Source: Sphingosinicella sp. LHD-64
Lineage (GTDB): Bacteria; Pseudomonadota; Alphaproteobacteria; Sphingomonadales; Sphingomonadaceae
Direction of reading: 5' to 3'
DNA length: 64,000 nt
NCBI RefSeq assembly: GCF_031157375.1
Contig: NZ_JAVIFV010000001.1
Location: 992,001-1,056,000, forward strand
The position numbers and the translations under genes are program-made. Below the pieces are notes generated by a model. It was not told the DNA's origin, made no database searches, and saw only the letters and a program-made list of their open reading frames with translations. Positions 10,574-19,628 of this stretch are shown here, piece by piece (within the stretch, counting starts at the first letter, position 1; each line of letters starts with the position of its first letter).

Positions 10574-12025
10574 TCAGTAGACCTCTTCAAGCGCGGACGC
10601 CGGGCGCCAGCCGGCGGCTCCCGACCGCGTCGACCGGGCCGCCTGCCAGGCCTGCGCCAGCCGCATCATCCCCTTCTCCAGCTCCGCTTCCGGCAAGGCG
10701 AACGGCAGCCGCACGAACCGGGCGAAGGCGCCATCCACCCCGAACCGCGGGCCGGCGGCGATCCGGACCCCGTGCGCGTCGGCAGCCGCCGCAAGCCGGG
10801 CGCTGATCGCCTCGGGCAGTTCTGCCCAGAGCGACAGTCCGCCCGCCGGCCGGTTGACCCGCCAGTCGGGAAAACGGTGCACGACGAGGCCTTCCAGCGT
10901 CCGGCGCTGATCCCGCAGTCGGGCGCGGCGTGCCTCGATATCGCCCTCCCCGTCGGAGAGCAGCACGGCCGAGGCGAGTTGCTCAAGCACGGGCGTACCG
11001 AGGTCGATCGTCGGGCGCACCCGGGTCAGCGCCTCGATCACCTCCGCATCGGCGCGGATCCAGCCAACCCTGAGGCCGCCCCAGAAGGTCTTGCCGGTCG
11101 AGCCCAGCGCGATCACGCGCCCGGCCTGATCGTAAGCGGCGAGTGACGGCGGCGCCGGCGCGTCCAGCCAGAGCTCGGCCAGGGTCTCGTCGACGACGAT
11201 CGTGGTGCGCGTCCGCGCGGCCAGCTCGGCGACGCGCCGGCGCGTGGCCTCGTCCATGCAGAGCCCGGTCGGGTTGTGGAAATCGGCGATCAGGAAGGCG
11301 AGCCGCGGCGCCGTCTGGCGGATCGCCGCCTCCAGCGCCTCGACATCCCAGCCATCCTCCTGGAGACCGACAGGGACCGGCCGGCAGGCGGCTTGCTGGA
11401 TCGCGTCGATCGTGTGCGGATAGGTCGGATGGTCGATCACCACCCGGTCGCCGGGCCCGGTCAAAAGCTTGAGCAACAGCGCAAAGCCATGCACCGCGCC
11501 ATGCGTCACCATGATCTGCTCCGGGCGGGTCGGGCAGCCGCGACGGGCATAGTGACCGGCGATCGCCTCGCGCAGCACACCGAGGCCGACCGGTTCATAG
11601 CCATGCGCGCCGAGATGGGCCGGCAGCATCTCCAGCGCCCGGCGGTAGGCGCGATGGACCGAGTCCCCCGCCGGCACGGCCGCCACCGCAAGGTCGATCA
11701 CGTCGGGGCCGAGCGCCCCCTCCCCTTGTGGCCGAGCGGATTGAACTCCCGGCGTGCGCGTGATGCTGCCGGAACCCTGGCGGCTGGCGAGATAGCCTTC
11801 GTCGCGCAGCGCGGCATAAGCGGTGGTGATCGTCGTGCGGCTGACACCCAGTCCGGCCGCCAGTTCACGCTCCCCCGGCAACCGGGCCCCGAGCGGCGCC
11901 CGGCCGTCGAGGATCATCAGCCGCAGGGCGTCCGCCAGCTGCCGATAGCCGGCGCCTCGGCCGGCGCTCCGCCAGTCACCGAGCTGCCGGACAAGGGAGG
12001 TGGTACCAATCGTGCGTGCATCCAT
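10574..12025 (-). CDS. MocR-family PLP-binding transcriptional regulator (YczR-like)
   Basis: A 483-residue GntR/aminotransferase chimera. Residues ~20-90 are a GntR winged helix (PGERELAAGLGVSRTTITTAYAAL); residues ~110-470 are a fold-type I aminotransferase domain with the PLP lysine in GSTGKTFWGG. MocR proteins sense PLP or amino compounds. It is divergent from a YczE-like membrane protein, the known yczR-yczE pairing, and the 61 bases between them contain an exact inverted repeat. Regulation of the divergent gene is inferred from that arrangement. Confidence 0.88.
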   Translation of the reverse strand: MDARTIGTTSLVRQLGDWRSAGRGAGYRQLADALRLMILDGRAPLGARLPGERELAAGLGVSRTTITTAYAALRDEGYLASRQGSGSITRTPGVQSARPQGEGALGPDVIDLAVAAVPAGDSVHRAYRRALEMLPAHLGAHGYEPVGLGVLREAIAGHYARRGCPTRPEQIMVTHGAVHGFALLLKLLTGPGDRVVIDHPTYPHTIDAIQQAACRPVPVGLQEDGWDVEALEAAIRQTAPRLAFLIADFHNPTGLCMDEATRRRVAELAARTRTTIVVDETLAELWLDAPAPPSLAAYDQAGRVIALGSTGKTFWGGLRVGWIRADAEVIEALTRVRPTIDLGTPVLEQLASAVLLSDGEGDIEARRARLRDQRRTLEGLVVHRFPDWRVNRPAGGLSLWAELPEAISARLAAAADAHGVRIAAGPRFGVDGAFARFVRLPFALPEAELEKGMMRLAQAWQAARSTRSGAAGWRPASALEEVY

Positions 12026-12028
12026 GAT

Positions 12029-12048
12029 GCCAATATCTCTTGATTGGC
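12029..12048. promoter_or_regulatory. inverted repeat, probable operator of the MocR-like regulator
   Basis: GCCAATATCTCTTGATTGGC: perfect 6-base arms (GCCAAT/ATTGGC) around 8 bases, ending 4 bases from the mocR start. A further GGCCAATTT lies at 12061. Together they fill the divergent promoter region. Confidence 0.5.
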
Positions 12049-12086
12049 TATTTTAAACAAGGCCAATTTGGACAAAGGCCAGGACC

Positions 12087-12701
12087 ATGTTCCTGCGTCG
12101 ATTCCTTCAGCTCCAGGCCGGTCTCGTCCTCTACGGCTTCTCGATGGCACTGATGCTGCGCGCCAATCTCGGGCTCGATCCGTGGGACGTGTTCCATCAG
12201 GGCGTAGCGCTGCGCACCGGCTGGAGCTTCGGCACGGTGGTGATCGTCGTCGGCGCGCTGGTGCTGCTGCTCTGGCTGCCGCTGCGCCAGAAGCCGGGGA
12301 TCGGCACGATCAGCAACATCGTCGTCATCGGGCTCGCGGTCGATGCCAGCCTCTTCCTGATCGCCGCGCCGGAGGGCTATCCGGCGCGCTTGTCGATGCT
12401 CATCGCCGGCATCGTGCTCAACGGCATCGCCGGCGGCGCCTATATCGGCGCGGGCCTCGGCCCCGGGCCGCGCGACGGGCTGATGACCGGCTTCGTGCGC
12501 AAGACCGGCCTGTCGATCCGGCTGGTGCGCACCACGATCGAGGTGGCAGTGCTCGCCGTCGGCTGGCTGCTGGGCGGCACCGTCGGCCTCGGCACCGTGC
12601 TCTATGCGCTGTCGATCGGCTGGCTGGTGCAGGTCTTCCTGCCGCTCTTCACGATCAGGGATCCCGCCCCCGGGCCCGAGCCGCTGACACAAGGCTCGTA
12701 A
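12087..12701 (+). CDS. YczE/YitT-like integral membrane protein
   Basis: 204 residues with about five hydrophobic segments (residues ~8-28, 48-68, 74-92, 104-130, 150-190). The motifs ANLGLDPWDVFHQG and GIAGGAYIGAGLGPGPRDGLMTG are typical of the YczE family. Function is not established; a role in transport of a vitamin B6-related or amino compound has been suggested only through its regular pairing with PLP-binding MocR regulators, which is also seen here. Confidence 0.8.
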   Translation: MFLRRFLQLQAGLVLYGFSMALMLRANLGLDPWDVFHQGVALRTGWSFGTVVIVVGALVLLLWLPLRQKPGIGTISNIVVIGLAVDASLFLIAAPEGYPARLSMLIAGIVLNGIAGGAYIGAGLGPGPRDGLMTGFVRKTGLSIRLVRTTIEVAVLAVGWLLGGTVGLGTVLYALSIGWLVQVFLPLFTIRDPAPGPEPLTQGS

Positions 12702-12756
12702 ATCCGCTTCGACAGGCGTATCCCTCGCTCCGCAAACGATCGACATCTGGGGGGAT

Positions 12757-13530
12757 ATGTCGTCTGCCCGCCTTTCCACGCTCTGGATCGGCCCGGCGCT
12801 CGGCGCGGTCGAGCGCGCCTGCCTCCGGTCGGCCCTGCGACAGGGCCATCCGGTGTCGCTCTATTGCTATCGCACACCGGATGGCGTGCCCGACGGCGTC
12901 GAGATTCGCGATGCTGCGGACGTGCTTCCGGAAACGCGCATCCTTCATCACCACACGGGCAGCGTCTCCCTGTTCTCGAACCTCTTTCGCTACGCGCTGC
13001 TGCGGCGCGGACCCGGAACGTGGATCGATACCGACGTCTGCCTGCTGCGCCCGATCGACAGCGGCGAGCCCTATCTCTTCGGGCGGCAGAGCCCGGCGAT
13101 CCTCAACGGCGCGGTCCTGCGGCCCCCCCCGGATTCTCCCCTGCTCGAACCGCTGATCCGACTGTTCGACGAGACGGAGATTCCATTCTGGCTGAGCCCC
13201 GCCGAACAGGATGCGGCGGCGATCCGGCTGCGCGAGACCGGGCGGGCGGGCCTGTCGTTGATGCCGTGGGGAACGGCGGGCCCCGGTGCGCTCACCGCGC
13301 TCGCCGCACGTGCCGGATTCGGGTCCCTGGCGTTGCCGGAGGCCACCTTCTACCCGGTGTCCTATCAGCGCGCCGGGTGGATCCTGAATCCGGCAATCCG
13401 GCTGGACGACGTCGTTCGTCCGGAAACCATCGCCGTCCATTTGTGGAACGAGCTGATCAAAAGCTGCAAGGAAGCGCCAGCCCCGGACGGCAGCTTTCTG
13501 GCCCGGCTCCAGGCCGAGGGGCGACCCTAG
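12757..13530 (+). CDS. glycosyltransferase with DXD motif (GT32/capsular-polysaccharide type)
   Basis: A 257-residue protein with the DXD sugar-nucleotide/metal motif in WIDTDVCLL (residues ~89-97), preceded by SNLFRYALL and followed by YLFGRQ and an AVHLW segment. This layout fits GT32-type or capsular polysaccharide glycosyltransferases. It stands alone, without other surface-polysaccharide genes nearby, so acceptor and sugar are unknown. Its 3' end overlaps the convergent transporter gene by 4 bases. Confidence 0.7.
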   Translation: MSSARLSTLWIGPALGAVERACLRSALRQGHPVSLYCYRTPDGVPDGVEIRDAADVLPETRILHHHTGSVSLFSNLFRYALLRRGPGTWIDTDVCLLRPIDSGEPYLFGRQSPAILNGAVLRPPPDSPLLEPLIRLFDETEIPFWLSPAEQDAAAIRLRETGRAGLSLMPWGTAGPGALTALAARAGFGSLALPEATFYPVSYQRAGWILNPAIRLDDVVRPETIAVHLWNELIKSCKEAPAPDGSFLARLQAEGRP

Positions 13531-14816
13531 CGTATCGCTGCGAGCTCCACGCCCTTCGTCTCGCGTGCCAGCAGCGCGGCGAGGCCGCTGAGGGCGCAGC
13601 TCGCGCCGACATAGATCGCGACCGGCAATGCCGAATCGTAGGTCTTGTAGAGCCAGAGCGCGATGATCGGCGCGAGCGAGCCGGCAAGGATCGAGGTCAG
13701 CTGATAGGCGATCGAGACGCCCGAATAGCGGATGCGGGTCGGGAACAGCTCGGTGATGAATGCCGCCTGCGGCCCATACATCGCGCCGTGCAGGACAAGG
13801 CCGACGACGATCGCGAGGATGATCCCGCCATTGTCGCCGCCTGCCAGCAACGGAAAAAACGCAAAGCTCCAGGCGGCCAATCCGAGCCCACCGAATGCGT
13901 AGACCGGGCGGCGCCCGATCCTGTCGGAGAGGAGCGCGAAGGCCGGAATGGCGAAGAACTGCACCGCGGCGCCGATCAGGAGCGCGTTGAGCGCGAGGCT
14001 GCGGCTCTCCGATGCGACATCGACCAGGAAGGTCAGCGAGAAGACGGTGAGAATGTAATAGGAGATGTTCTCGCCCCAGCGGATGCCGGCACCGAGCAAC
14101 ACCGCTTTGGGACGTTCGCGGAACACGTCGATCGCCGGCAGCTTCGGCGGCGCCTCGGCCTCGGCCAGCGCCTCCTCGAACATCCGGCTCTCGCTCACCC
14201 GGTTGCGGATATACCAGCCGACCAGCACCATCGCGGCGGACAGGAGGAACGGCACCCGCCAGCCCCAGTTCAGGAAATCCTCCTCGCTCTGGAGGCCCGC
14301 CATCAGCGCCAGCACGCCGGCGGCGAGCAGGTTGCCGGCGGCCACGCTTGCTTGCGGCCAGCTCGCCCAAAAGCCGCGCCGCGCCGCATCGCCGTGCTCG
14401 GCGACCATCAGTACCGCCCCGCCCCATTCGCCGCCGACCGCGAAGCCCTGGACGAGGCGGAGCAGGATGAGCGCGATCGGCGCCCAGATGCCGATCTGGG
14501 CATAAGTCGGGAGCAGGCCGATCAGTACCGTTGCCACGCCCATCAGGATGAGGCTCAGCATCAGCAGCTTCTTGCGGCCGAGCCGGTCGCCGTAATGGCC
14601 GAAGACGATGCCGCCCACCGGCCGCGCGACGAAGCCGAGCGCATAGGTGGCGAAGGCGAGGATGGTGCCAGTCAGCGGATCGTAGGACGGAAAGAACAGC
14701 CGGTTGAAGACGAGCGCGGCAGCCGATCCGTAGAGGAAGAAATCATACCATTCGATCGTGGTGCCGACCATGCTCGACATCACCACCCGTTTGAGCGGTG
14801 TGCGCGCCTCGCTCAT
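13527..14816 (-). CDS. MFS transporter of the metabolite:H+ symporter (MHS) family
   Basis: 429 residues with 12 predicted membrane helices. Family signatures are visible: GTTIEWYDFFLYG near residue 20, the loop motif GHYGDRLGRKKLL, and RLVQGFAVGGEWGGA. MHS proteins (ShiA, KgtP, ProP relatives) import organic acids or osmolytes with protons. The substrate cannot be deduced. Its start overlaps the 3' end of the neighbouring lipoprotein gene by 4 bases on the same strand. Confidence 0.88.
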   Translation of the reverse strand: MSEARTPLKRVVMSSMVGTTIEWYDFFLYGSAAALVFNRLFFPSYDPLTGTILAFATYALGFVARPVGGIVFGHYGDRLGRKKLLMLSLILMGVATVLIGLLPTYAQIGIWAPIALILLRLVQGFAVGGEWGGAVLMVAEHGDAARRGFWASWPQASVAAGNLLAAGVLALMAGLQSEEDFLNWGWRVPFLLSAAMVLVGWYIRNRVSESRMFEEALAEAEAPPKLPAIDVFRERPKAVLLGAGIRWGENISYYILTVFSLTFLVDVASESRSLALNALLIGAAVQFFAIPAFALLSDRIGRRPVYAFGGLGLAAWSFAFFPLLAGGDNGGIILAIVVGLVLHGAMYGPQAAFITELFPTRIRYSGVSIAYQLTSILAGSLAPIIALWLYKTYDSALPVAIYVGASCALSGLAALLARETKGVELAAIR

Positions 14817-15268
14817 CCCCTGCCCTCGCAGTTCCAGATGCCCAGCCGCTGCTGCTGCACGCCGGTGCGGCGGTTGGTGACCAGCACCCGGCCCGAGCCG
14901 ATCGCGGCGCCGGCACCGACGCTGATGCTGACCTGCCGGTCCTCGAAGAAGCCTCCTGTCGGCCCGACCGGCCCGGCAGGCACGAGCGTGCGCAGCTCGT
15001 CATTAAGCCTGGCCACCGCCCCCTCGGCCGACGCGAGCACGTAGACCCGGTTCTCGCGGATGAAACGGCAGGACGCGCCCGAAAGGCTGCCCGCGTCCGC
15101 CTGTTGCAGCGGCTGCAGCCGCGCCGTCTCGCTGACGTCCTCGACCTTGTTCTGCTCCGGCGTCGAGAGCCGCTCGATCTGTTCACGCGAGGCATTTCCG
15201 TCCGCATCCCCGCTGCCGCCGCATGCCGCGACGGCCAGCGACAGCGAGGCGATCGCCAGACTGCGCAT
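14813..15268 (-). CDS. small lipoprotein of unknown function
   Basis: 151 residues. Residues 1-16 are a lipoprotein signal with a Cys in VAAC. The mature part is ~135 residues, soluble, with a Gly/Ala-rich segment (SVGAGAAIGSGRVLV) and no recognised domain. It is translationally coupled to folE (TGATG) and overlaps the following transporter gene. I cannot assign a role. Confidence 0.7.
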   Translation of the reverse strand: MRSLAIASLSLAVAACGGSGDADGNASREQIERLSTPEQNKVEDVSETARLQPLQQADAGSLSGASCRFIRENRVYVLASAEGAVARLNDELRTLVPAGPVGPTGGFFEDRQVSISVGAGAAIGSGRVLVTNRRTGVQQQRLGIWNCEGRG

Positions 15269-15897
15269 CAATAACCCATCAGGGCCAGCACCTCGCGGCG
15301 GCTGCGCTCGTCCTCGCGGAACACGCCCATCATCCGGCTGGTCGTCATCATCACCCCGGGCGTGCGGACGCCGCGCGCGGTCATGCAGCTGTGGCTCGCC
15401 TCGATCACCACCGCGACGCCCTGCGGCTGGAGATTGTCCCAAATGCAGTCGGCGACCTGCGCGGTCAGCCGCTCCTGCACCTGCAGGCGCCGGGCGAAGC
15501 CGTGCAGGACGCGGGCGAGCTTGGAAATGCCGACGACGCGGTCGTTGGGCAGATAGGCGATCGCCGCCCTGCCGATGATCGGCGCCATGTGATGCTCGCA
15601 ATGCGATTGGAACGGAATGTCCTTCAAGAGCACGATCTCGTCATAGCCGCCCACTTCCTCGAAGGTGCGGCTGAGATGATAAGCCGGGTTTTCCTCATAG
15701 CCCTTCGCGTACTCTCGCCAGGCCCGCGCCACCCGCTTGGGCGTGTCGGCGAGGCCCTCGCGCGCGGGATCGTCGCCGGCCCAGCGGATCAGCGTGCGAA
15801 CCGCCTCCTGCACGTCGTCGGGAACCGCGACCTTGCCGGGCTCGTCGACCAGATCGCCGTTGGAAAGATCGGGTTCGTGGGTATCGCCGGCCATCAA
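15268..15897 (-). CDS. folE: GTP cyclohydrolase I
   Basis: 209 residues, usual length. It converts GTP to dihydroneopterin triphosphate, the first step of folate/pterin synthesis. Zinc and active-site motifs are clear: [24 protein letters not shown] and [11 protein letters not shown]. Two adjacent ATGs (15897, 15894) make the exact start uncertain. A tRNA-Arg gene lies immediately upstream on the same strand. Confidence 0.97.
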   Translation of the reverse strand: MMAGDTHEPDLSNGDLVDEPGKVAVPDDVQEAVRTLIRWAGDDPAREGLADTPKRVARAWREYAKGYEENPAYHLSRTFEEVGGYDEIVLLKDIPFQSHCEHHMAPIIGRAAIAYLPNDRVVGISKLARVLHGFARRLQVQERLTAQVADCIWDNLQPQGVAVVIEASHSCMTARGVRTPGVMMTTSRMMGVFREDERSRREVLALMGY

Positions 15898-15911
15898 GCG
15901 CCTCGAGAAAA

Positions 15912-15988
15912 TGGTGACCCCGACAGGATTCGAACCTGTGGCCTACTGATTAGGAATCAGTTGCTCTATCCTGCTGAGCTACGGGGCC
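15912..15988 (-). tRNA. tRNA-Arg (anticodon CCT)
   Basis: 77 bases including an encoded CCA. The acceptor stem GGCCCCG pairs with CGGGGTC (one G-T pair). The anticodon arm is ACTGA-TTCCTAA-TCAGT, giving CCT. The T arm holds GGTTCGAATCC. It reads the AGG codon. Confidence 0.96.
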
Positions 15989-16136
15989 TTGCCTCGACAC
16001 CGGCCTTTCCACAGAGAGGAAAGCGGGTCAACCGCGCCCATGCCGACCCGTCCGGTAGTTGCCCGATCGGGAACCTTCCTGACCGTCCTGCCTTTATGCC
16101 CGCGCCGAGGGCAAACAATTTTCAGGGAGGGCAGCA

Positions 16137-16673
16137 ATGAAGCACGTGACCGCAATCCTGGGTGTGGCGATTCTCGCCGGCTGTTCGGGCCAGACCAGCG
16201 AGACGGCAGGAAACAACAATGCTGCGACCGCCAGCGCCAACACGCAGACGGCGGCGCCGCGAATCCTCGCACTGCAACCGGGTCAGTGGGAGACGACGGT
16301 CGAGGTTCTGAAGATGGAAATGACCGGCATGCCGGGCACCCCGATGCCGCAGACCCCGCCGACGACGACCAGCCAGTGCATCACGCCCGAACAGGCGAAC
16401 AAGCCGGTCGAGGGGATCATGGCTGGCGGCGCGCTGCCGCCCGGCTGCGTCTCGGAAAGCAACAACGTGACGGACGGCCGCATCCAGGCGACCTTCTCCT
16501 GCGTCCAGAGTGGCGTGCCCACCCGCGTCTCGATGCAGGGCGTCATCTCGCCGACCAGCTACGAGATGGAGATGGATCTCAGCGCCGGTGAGGGCCAGAC
16601 CGCCGTGCGCAGCGACATGCGGGTGCGCGCCCGCCGCCTCGGCGAATGCCAGACGGCGCCGGCCGCGCAATAG
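16137..16673 (+). CDS. DUF3617-type lipoprotein
   Basis: 178 residues. The signal peptide ends at LAGC (Cys16), so it is a predicted lipoprotein. After a Ala/Thr/Asn linker, the domain starting LQPGQWETTVEVLKMEM with QCITPEQ and conserved Cys matches DUF3617, common in sphingomonads and of unknown function. It is convergent with the next gene; their stop codons are adjacent. Confidence 0.75.
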   Translation: MKHVTAILGVAILAGCSGQTSETAGNNNAATASANTQTAAPRILALQPGQWETTVEVLKMEMTGMPGTPMPQTPPTTTSQCITPEQANKPVEGIMAGGALPPGCVSESNNVTDGRIQATFSCVQSGVPTRVSMQGVISPTSYEMEMDLSAGEGQTAVRSDMRVRARRLGECQTAPAAQ

Positions 16674-17024
16674 CTAATCATGGCTGAGGATGTTCACCAG
16701 CCGTCCGAACGGATCGCGGACGTAGAAGCGGCGAACGCCCCAAGGCTCTGAAGCGGGGCCGTATTCGATTGCGATCCCGGCCTGCCTGACGCGGCGATGG
16801 ATCTCGTCCAGATCGTCGACCTCGATTGACAGGTCGGGAACGGGCGTGCCCGAGCCGCCCTCGGTCGCGATGCTGACCTGTGCTCTGGCCTGCGCATCGC
16901 TCGCGAAGGTCACGATCCAGCCATGGTCCATCGCAACCTGCATGCCGAGAATGTCGCCATAGAAGGCTTTGGCCCCCTCGACGCTGGAAACGGCGATGTT
17001 GGCCACGACGCGTTTGACCGTCAC
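16674..17024 (-). CDS. VOC (glyoxalase/bleomycin-resistance fold) protein
   Basis: 116 residues from GTG 17024, which has GGAGG 7 bases upstream. It is a single vicinal-oxygen-chelate domain: SSVEGAKAFYGDILGMQVAMD...WIVTFAS at the N-terminus and FYVRDPFGRLVNI at the C-terminus. Members bind metal and small hydrophobic or antibiotic ligands; no specific activity can be read here. It is separated from the DUF1178 gene by 19 bases on the same strand. Confidence 0.85.
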   Translation of the reverse strand: MTVKRVVANIAVSSVEGAKAFYGDILGMQVAMDHGWIVTFASDAQARAQVSIATEGGSGTPVPDLSIEVDDLDEIHRRVRQAGIAIEYGPASEPWGVRRFYVRDPFGRLVNILSHD

Positions 17025-17043
17025 GCATACCTCCGGCGAAATT

Positions 17044-17472
17044 CTAGTGCTTCTTGCCGCGCTCCGGCACGGGGAATGGCAGCGGCGCGACGGGAATGCC
17101 CTCATCGACCAGCGTCTTCGCCTCGTCGCGGCTGGCGCGGCCGTGGATGGCGCGGGCTTCCGCCTCGCCGAGATGGATGGCGCGCGCCTCGTCGGGAAAG
17201 CGGTCGCCGACGAAATCGCTGTTCTCCAGCATCCGCTGCTGGAGGTCCGCCATCTCGGCGAGCGCCTTCTTGACCGCCGCCGGATCGGCAGGCGCCTGGT
17301 TGCCCTTGGCGCCGACATGTGGGGCCATCGGCGCCTTGCCGATCTCGGCATCGCCGCAGATCGGACAGGTGACCAGGCCCCGCGCGCGTTGCGAATCATA
17401 GTCTTCCGAAGAGCCGAACCAGCCTTCGAAGACGTGCTCCTGGGCACCGCATTTGAGGTCGAAGACGATCAC
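17044..17472 (-). CDS. DUF1178 family protein
   Basis: 142 residues from a GTG that overlaps the stop of the upstream nitrilase gene (GTGA). MIVFDLKCGAQEHVFEGWFGSSEDYDSQ and the CPICG pair of Cys are the DUF1178 signature; the two Cys motifs suggest a zinc ribbon-like site. Widespread in Alphaproteobacteria next to nitrilase and grxC, as here; function unknown. Confidence 0.9.
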   Translation of the reverse strand: MIVFDLKCGAQEHVFEGWFGSSEDYDSQRARGLVTCPICGDAEIGKAPMAPHVGAKGNQAPADPAAVKKALAEMADLQQRMLENSDFVGDRFPDEARAIHLGEAEARAIHGRASRDEAKTLVDEGIPVAPLPFPVPERGKKH

Positions 17473-18302
17473 GACGCGAACCGCTCCGGTCGCGGGATCG
17501 GACGGCGGTGAAGAATGGCGGGGAGTCGCGCGCGCACCTCCTCGACCTGCGCCGGATCGATCTCGGCAAAGCCCAGGCCGGGGCTCTCCCCGCCCATGTC
17601 GAGCAGCACCTTGCCCCAAGGATCGACGACCACGCTGTGGCCAAAGGTCACCCGCCCGTCCTCGTGCCGGCCCACCTGCGCGGCCGCGATCACGAACACG
17701 CCCGCCTCGATCGCCCGTGCCCGCATCAGCACATGCCAGTGCGCCTCGCCTGTCGGCACGGTGAAGGCGGCCGGGATGCTGATCAACGTCGCGCCGTGAT
17801 TGGTCAGAGCGGAAAACAGGTCCGCGAAACGCAGGTCGTAACAAATCGACAGGCCGAGGCCGCCAAGCGGCGTATCGGCCACGACGCTGCGCGTACCGCC
17901 GCGATAGGCAGCGGATTCGCGCCAGCTCTCGCCGGTCGGCAGATCGACGTCGAAGAGATGGATCTTGTCGTAGCGGGCACGGATCCCGCCGGTGCCGTCG
18001 ATCACGAAGCCGCGATTGACCAGCTTGTCGCCATCCGCGTCGAGCAGGGCGAGTGAGCCGATATGGACCCACAGGCCCGCTTTCGCAGCGGCTTCGCGCA
18101 CCGCCGCCAGCACCGGATCGTCGCTCTCGAAATGGAGATGCTGCATCGCCCGGGAGCGGTCGCGGTCCAGCAGGCCGCTCATTTCCGGCGTGAACAGCAT
18201 CGTGGCGCCCCCGGCGGCAGCCTCCTCGACCCCGCCGACCAGATCGCGCGCATTCGCGGCCGGATCGATACCGGTCTGCGCCTGGTAGACGGCGATCTTC
18301 AT
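17469..18302 (-). CDS. carbon-nitrogen hydrolase (Nit family, omega-amidase-like)
   Basis: 277 residues, with the Glu-Lys-Cys triad in MLFTPEMSGL, YDKIHLFDVDLP and SICYDLRF. It belongs to the Nit1/Nit2 branch, whose members hydrolyse omega-amides or deaminated glutathione. The grxC gene just upstream overlaps it by 4 bases (ATGA), which fits a glutathione-repair role, but substrate use is inferred. Confidence 0.92.
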   Translation of the reverse strand: MKIAVYQAQTGIDPAANARDLVGGVEEAAAGGATMLFTPEMSGLLDRDRSRAMQHLHFESDDPVLAAVREAAAKAGLWVHIGSLALLDADGDKLVNRGFVIDGTGGIRARYDKIHLFDVDLPTGESWRESAAYRGGTRSVVADTPLGGLGLSICYDLRFADLFSALTNHGATLISIPAAFTVPTGEAHWHVLMRARAIEAGVFVIAAAQVGRHEDGRVTFGHSVVVDPWGKVLLDMGGESPGLGFAEIDPAQVEEVRARLPAILHRRPIPRPERFAS

Positions 18303-18559
18303 TGCGGGCTCAACAGCCCGTCGAGTCGGCCGGCGTCCTCGAGTGCATGCAGGTCGTCGCAGCCGCCGACATGGCGTCCGTCGATGAAGATCTGCGGCAC
18401 GGTGGTCCGGCCTCGGGCGCGGTCGATCATCTCGCCACGCTTCGAACCGCTCATGGTGATGTCATGTTCTTCGTAGATCACGCCCTTGCGATCCAGCAGC
18501 CGCTTGGCGCCGACGCAGAAGGAGCAGAAAGCCTTGGTGTAGATCTCGACGTGAGCCAT
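18299..18559 (-). CDS. grxC: glutaredoxin 3
   Basis: 86 residues, thioredoxin fold. It reduces disulfides with glutathione in the cytosol. The glutathione-binding TVPQIFIDGRHVGGCDDL segment is normal. The redox motif reads CSFC instead of the common CPYC/CPFC: both Cys are kept, but the Pro, which tunes redox potential, is Ser. It heads a grxC-nit-DUF1178 operon of overlapping genes. Confidence 0.92.
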   Translation of the reverse strand: MAHVEIYTKAFCSFCVGAKRLLDRKGVIYEEHDITMSGSKRGEMIDRARGRTTVPQIFIDGRHVGGCDDLHALEDAGRLDGLLSPQ

Positions 18560-18600
18560 GTCGTCCTCGGCTCTCGAAGTGAGGGCCTCGCCGCACCTTG

Positions 18601-19344
18601 TCAATGATCGGCGTTCTTCACCACCCGCGCCCAGGTCACGACATCGACCCTCTCTGCTCCGGCCCGCTTCAGCGCCCGCGCGCAACCGTTCGCGGTAGCG
18701 CCGCTGGTATAGACATCGTCGACCAGGATGAAGGCCCGGCCCTTCACCTCGGCCTTGCGATAGGCCGGCACCTTGAAGGCACCGCGCAAGACCTCGCGCC
18801 GCTCGCGCGGGCTCATCTCCTTGAGCGGCGGCGTCCGCCGAATCCGGGCGATGAGATCGAGCCGCGCCTCCAATCCGGCCTGTCGCGCCAGCGCGCCTGC
18901 GATCAGCGCGGCCTGGTTGTACCCCCGCCGCCAGATTCGCCAGCGATGCAGCGGCACCGGCACCAGAATGGCATCAGCCTGCGCGCCGATATGCCGCACC
19001 ATGAACCGCGCCATCGTCTCGGCCACTCCCGGCCGGCCGTATTTGAGCTTCAGCGCGACCGCGCGCGGAATCTCGCCATAGGTGACCGCAGCCCGCAACC
19101 GGTCGAACCGCGGCGGATGGGCAAGGCAGCCGCCGCAGACGGCGTCTGGGCCCGCATCATAGTCGAACGGCAGGGCGCATTGCGCACAACATGGGTCGCC
19201 GAGGAATGCGAGCTGAGACCAGCAGCCCAGGCAGAAGCGATGCGGATCGGCCGTCACAGCCCCGCAACCGGGGCAGCGTGGCGGCAGCGCGAAATCGAGC
19301 GCGGGCCGCATAACCAGGCGGCTCAGGAGATCGGCAGCCGGCAT
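18601..19344 (-). CDS. comF: ComF-family phosphoribosyltransferase-like protein
   Basis: About 247 residues from ATG 19344; an in-frame ATG at 19365 is also possible. A zinc ribbon (CPGCG...CLGC...CCAQC...CGGC) precedes a phosphoribosyltransferase domain with the PRPP loop ILVDDVYTSGATANG near the C-terminus. ComF takes part in DNA uptake and replication-linked processing; here it is a single gene, next to grxC and downstream of nothing on its strand. Confidence 0.92.
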   Translation of the reverse strand: MPAADLLSRLVMRPALDFALPPRCPGCGAVTADPHRFCLGCWSQLAFLGDPCCAQCALPFDYDAGPDAVCGGCLAHPPRFDRLRAAVTYGEIPRAVALKLKYGRPGVAETMARFMVRHIGAQADAILVPVPLHRWRIWRRGYNQAALIAGALARQAGLEARLDLIARIRRTPPLKEMSPRERREVLRGAFKVPAYRKAEVKGRAFILVDDVYTSGATANGCARALKRAGAERVDVVTWARVVKNADH

Positions 19345-19411
19345 ATCCCCAGCCTGCCACAGCATCTCGCCGGTTGACAGCCCCGCCAAAGCCGACCATT
19401 TCGCCCGCGGC

Positions 19412-19485
19412 GGCCCGATGGCGGAGTGGTTACGCAGAGGACTGCAAATCCTTGCACGCCGGTTCGATTCCGGCTCGGGCCTCCA
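19412..19485 (+). tRNA. tRNA-Cys (anticodon GCA)
   Basis: 74 bases with encoded CCA. The acceptor stem GGCCCGA pairs with TCGGGCC, the anticodon loop carries GCA (GGACTGCAAATCC), and the T arm has GGTTCGATTCC. Typical tRNA-Cys size. Confidence 0.96.
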
Positions 19486-19628
19486 GAGACTTCCTGACAC
19501 CCCGAGAATGGTGACTTGCAGGCATATCCTCGCCGGGCGAGACAGCAGCGGCCATGGTCGTCATGAGGGGCGGCGCGTCATCCTCCTCCCCTGTCATCCG
19601 CCGGCCGGAGAGGAGAGGATCATTGCGC

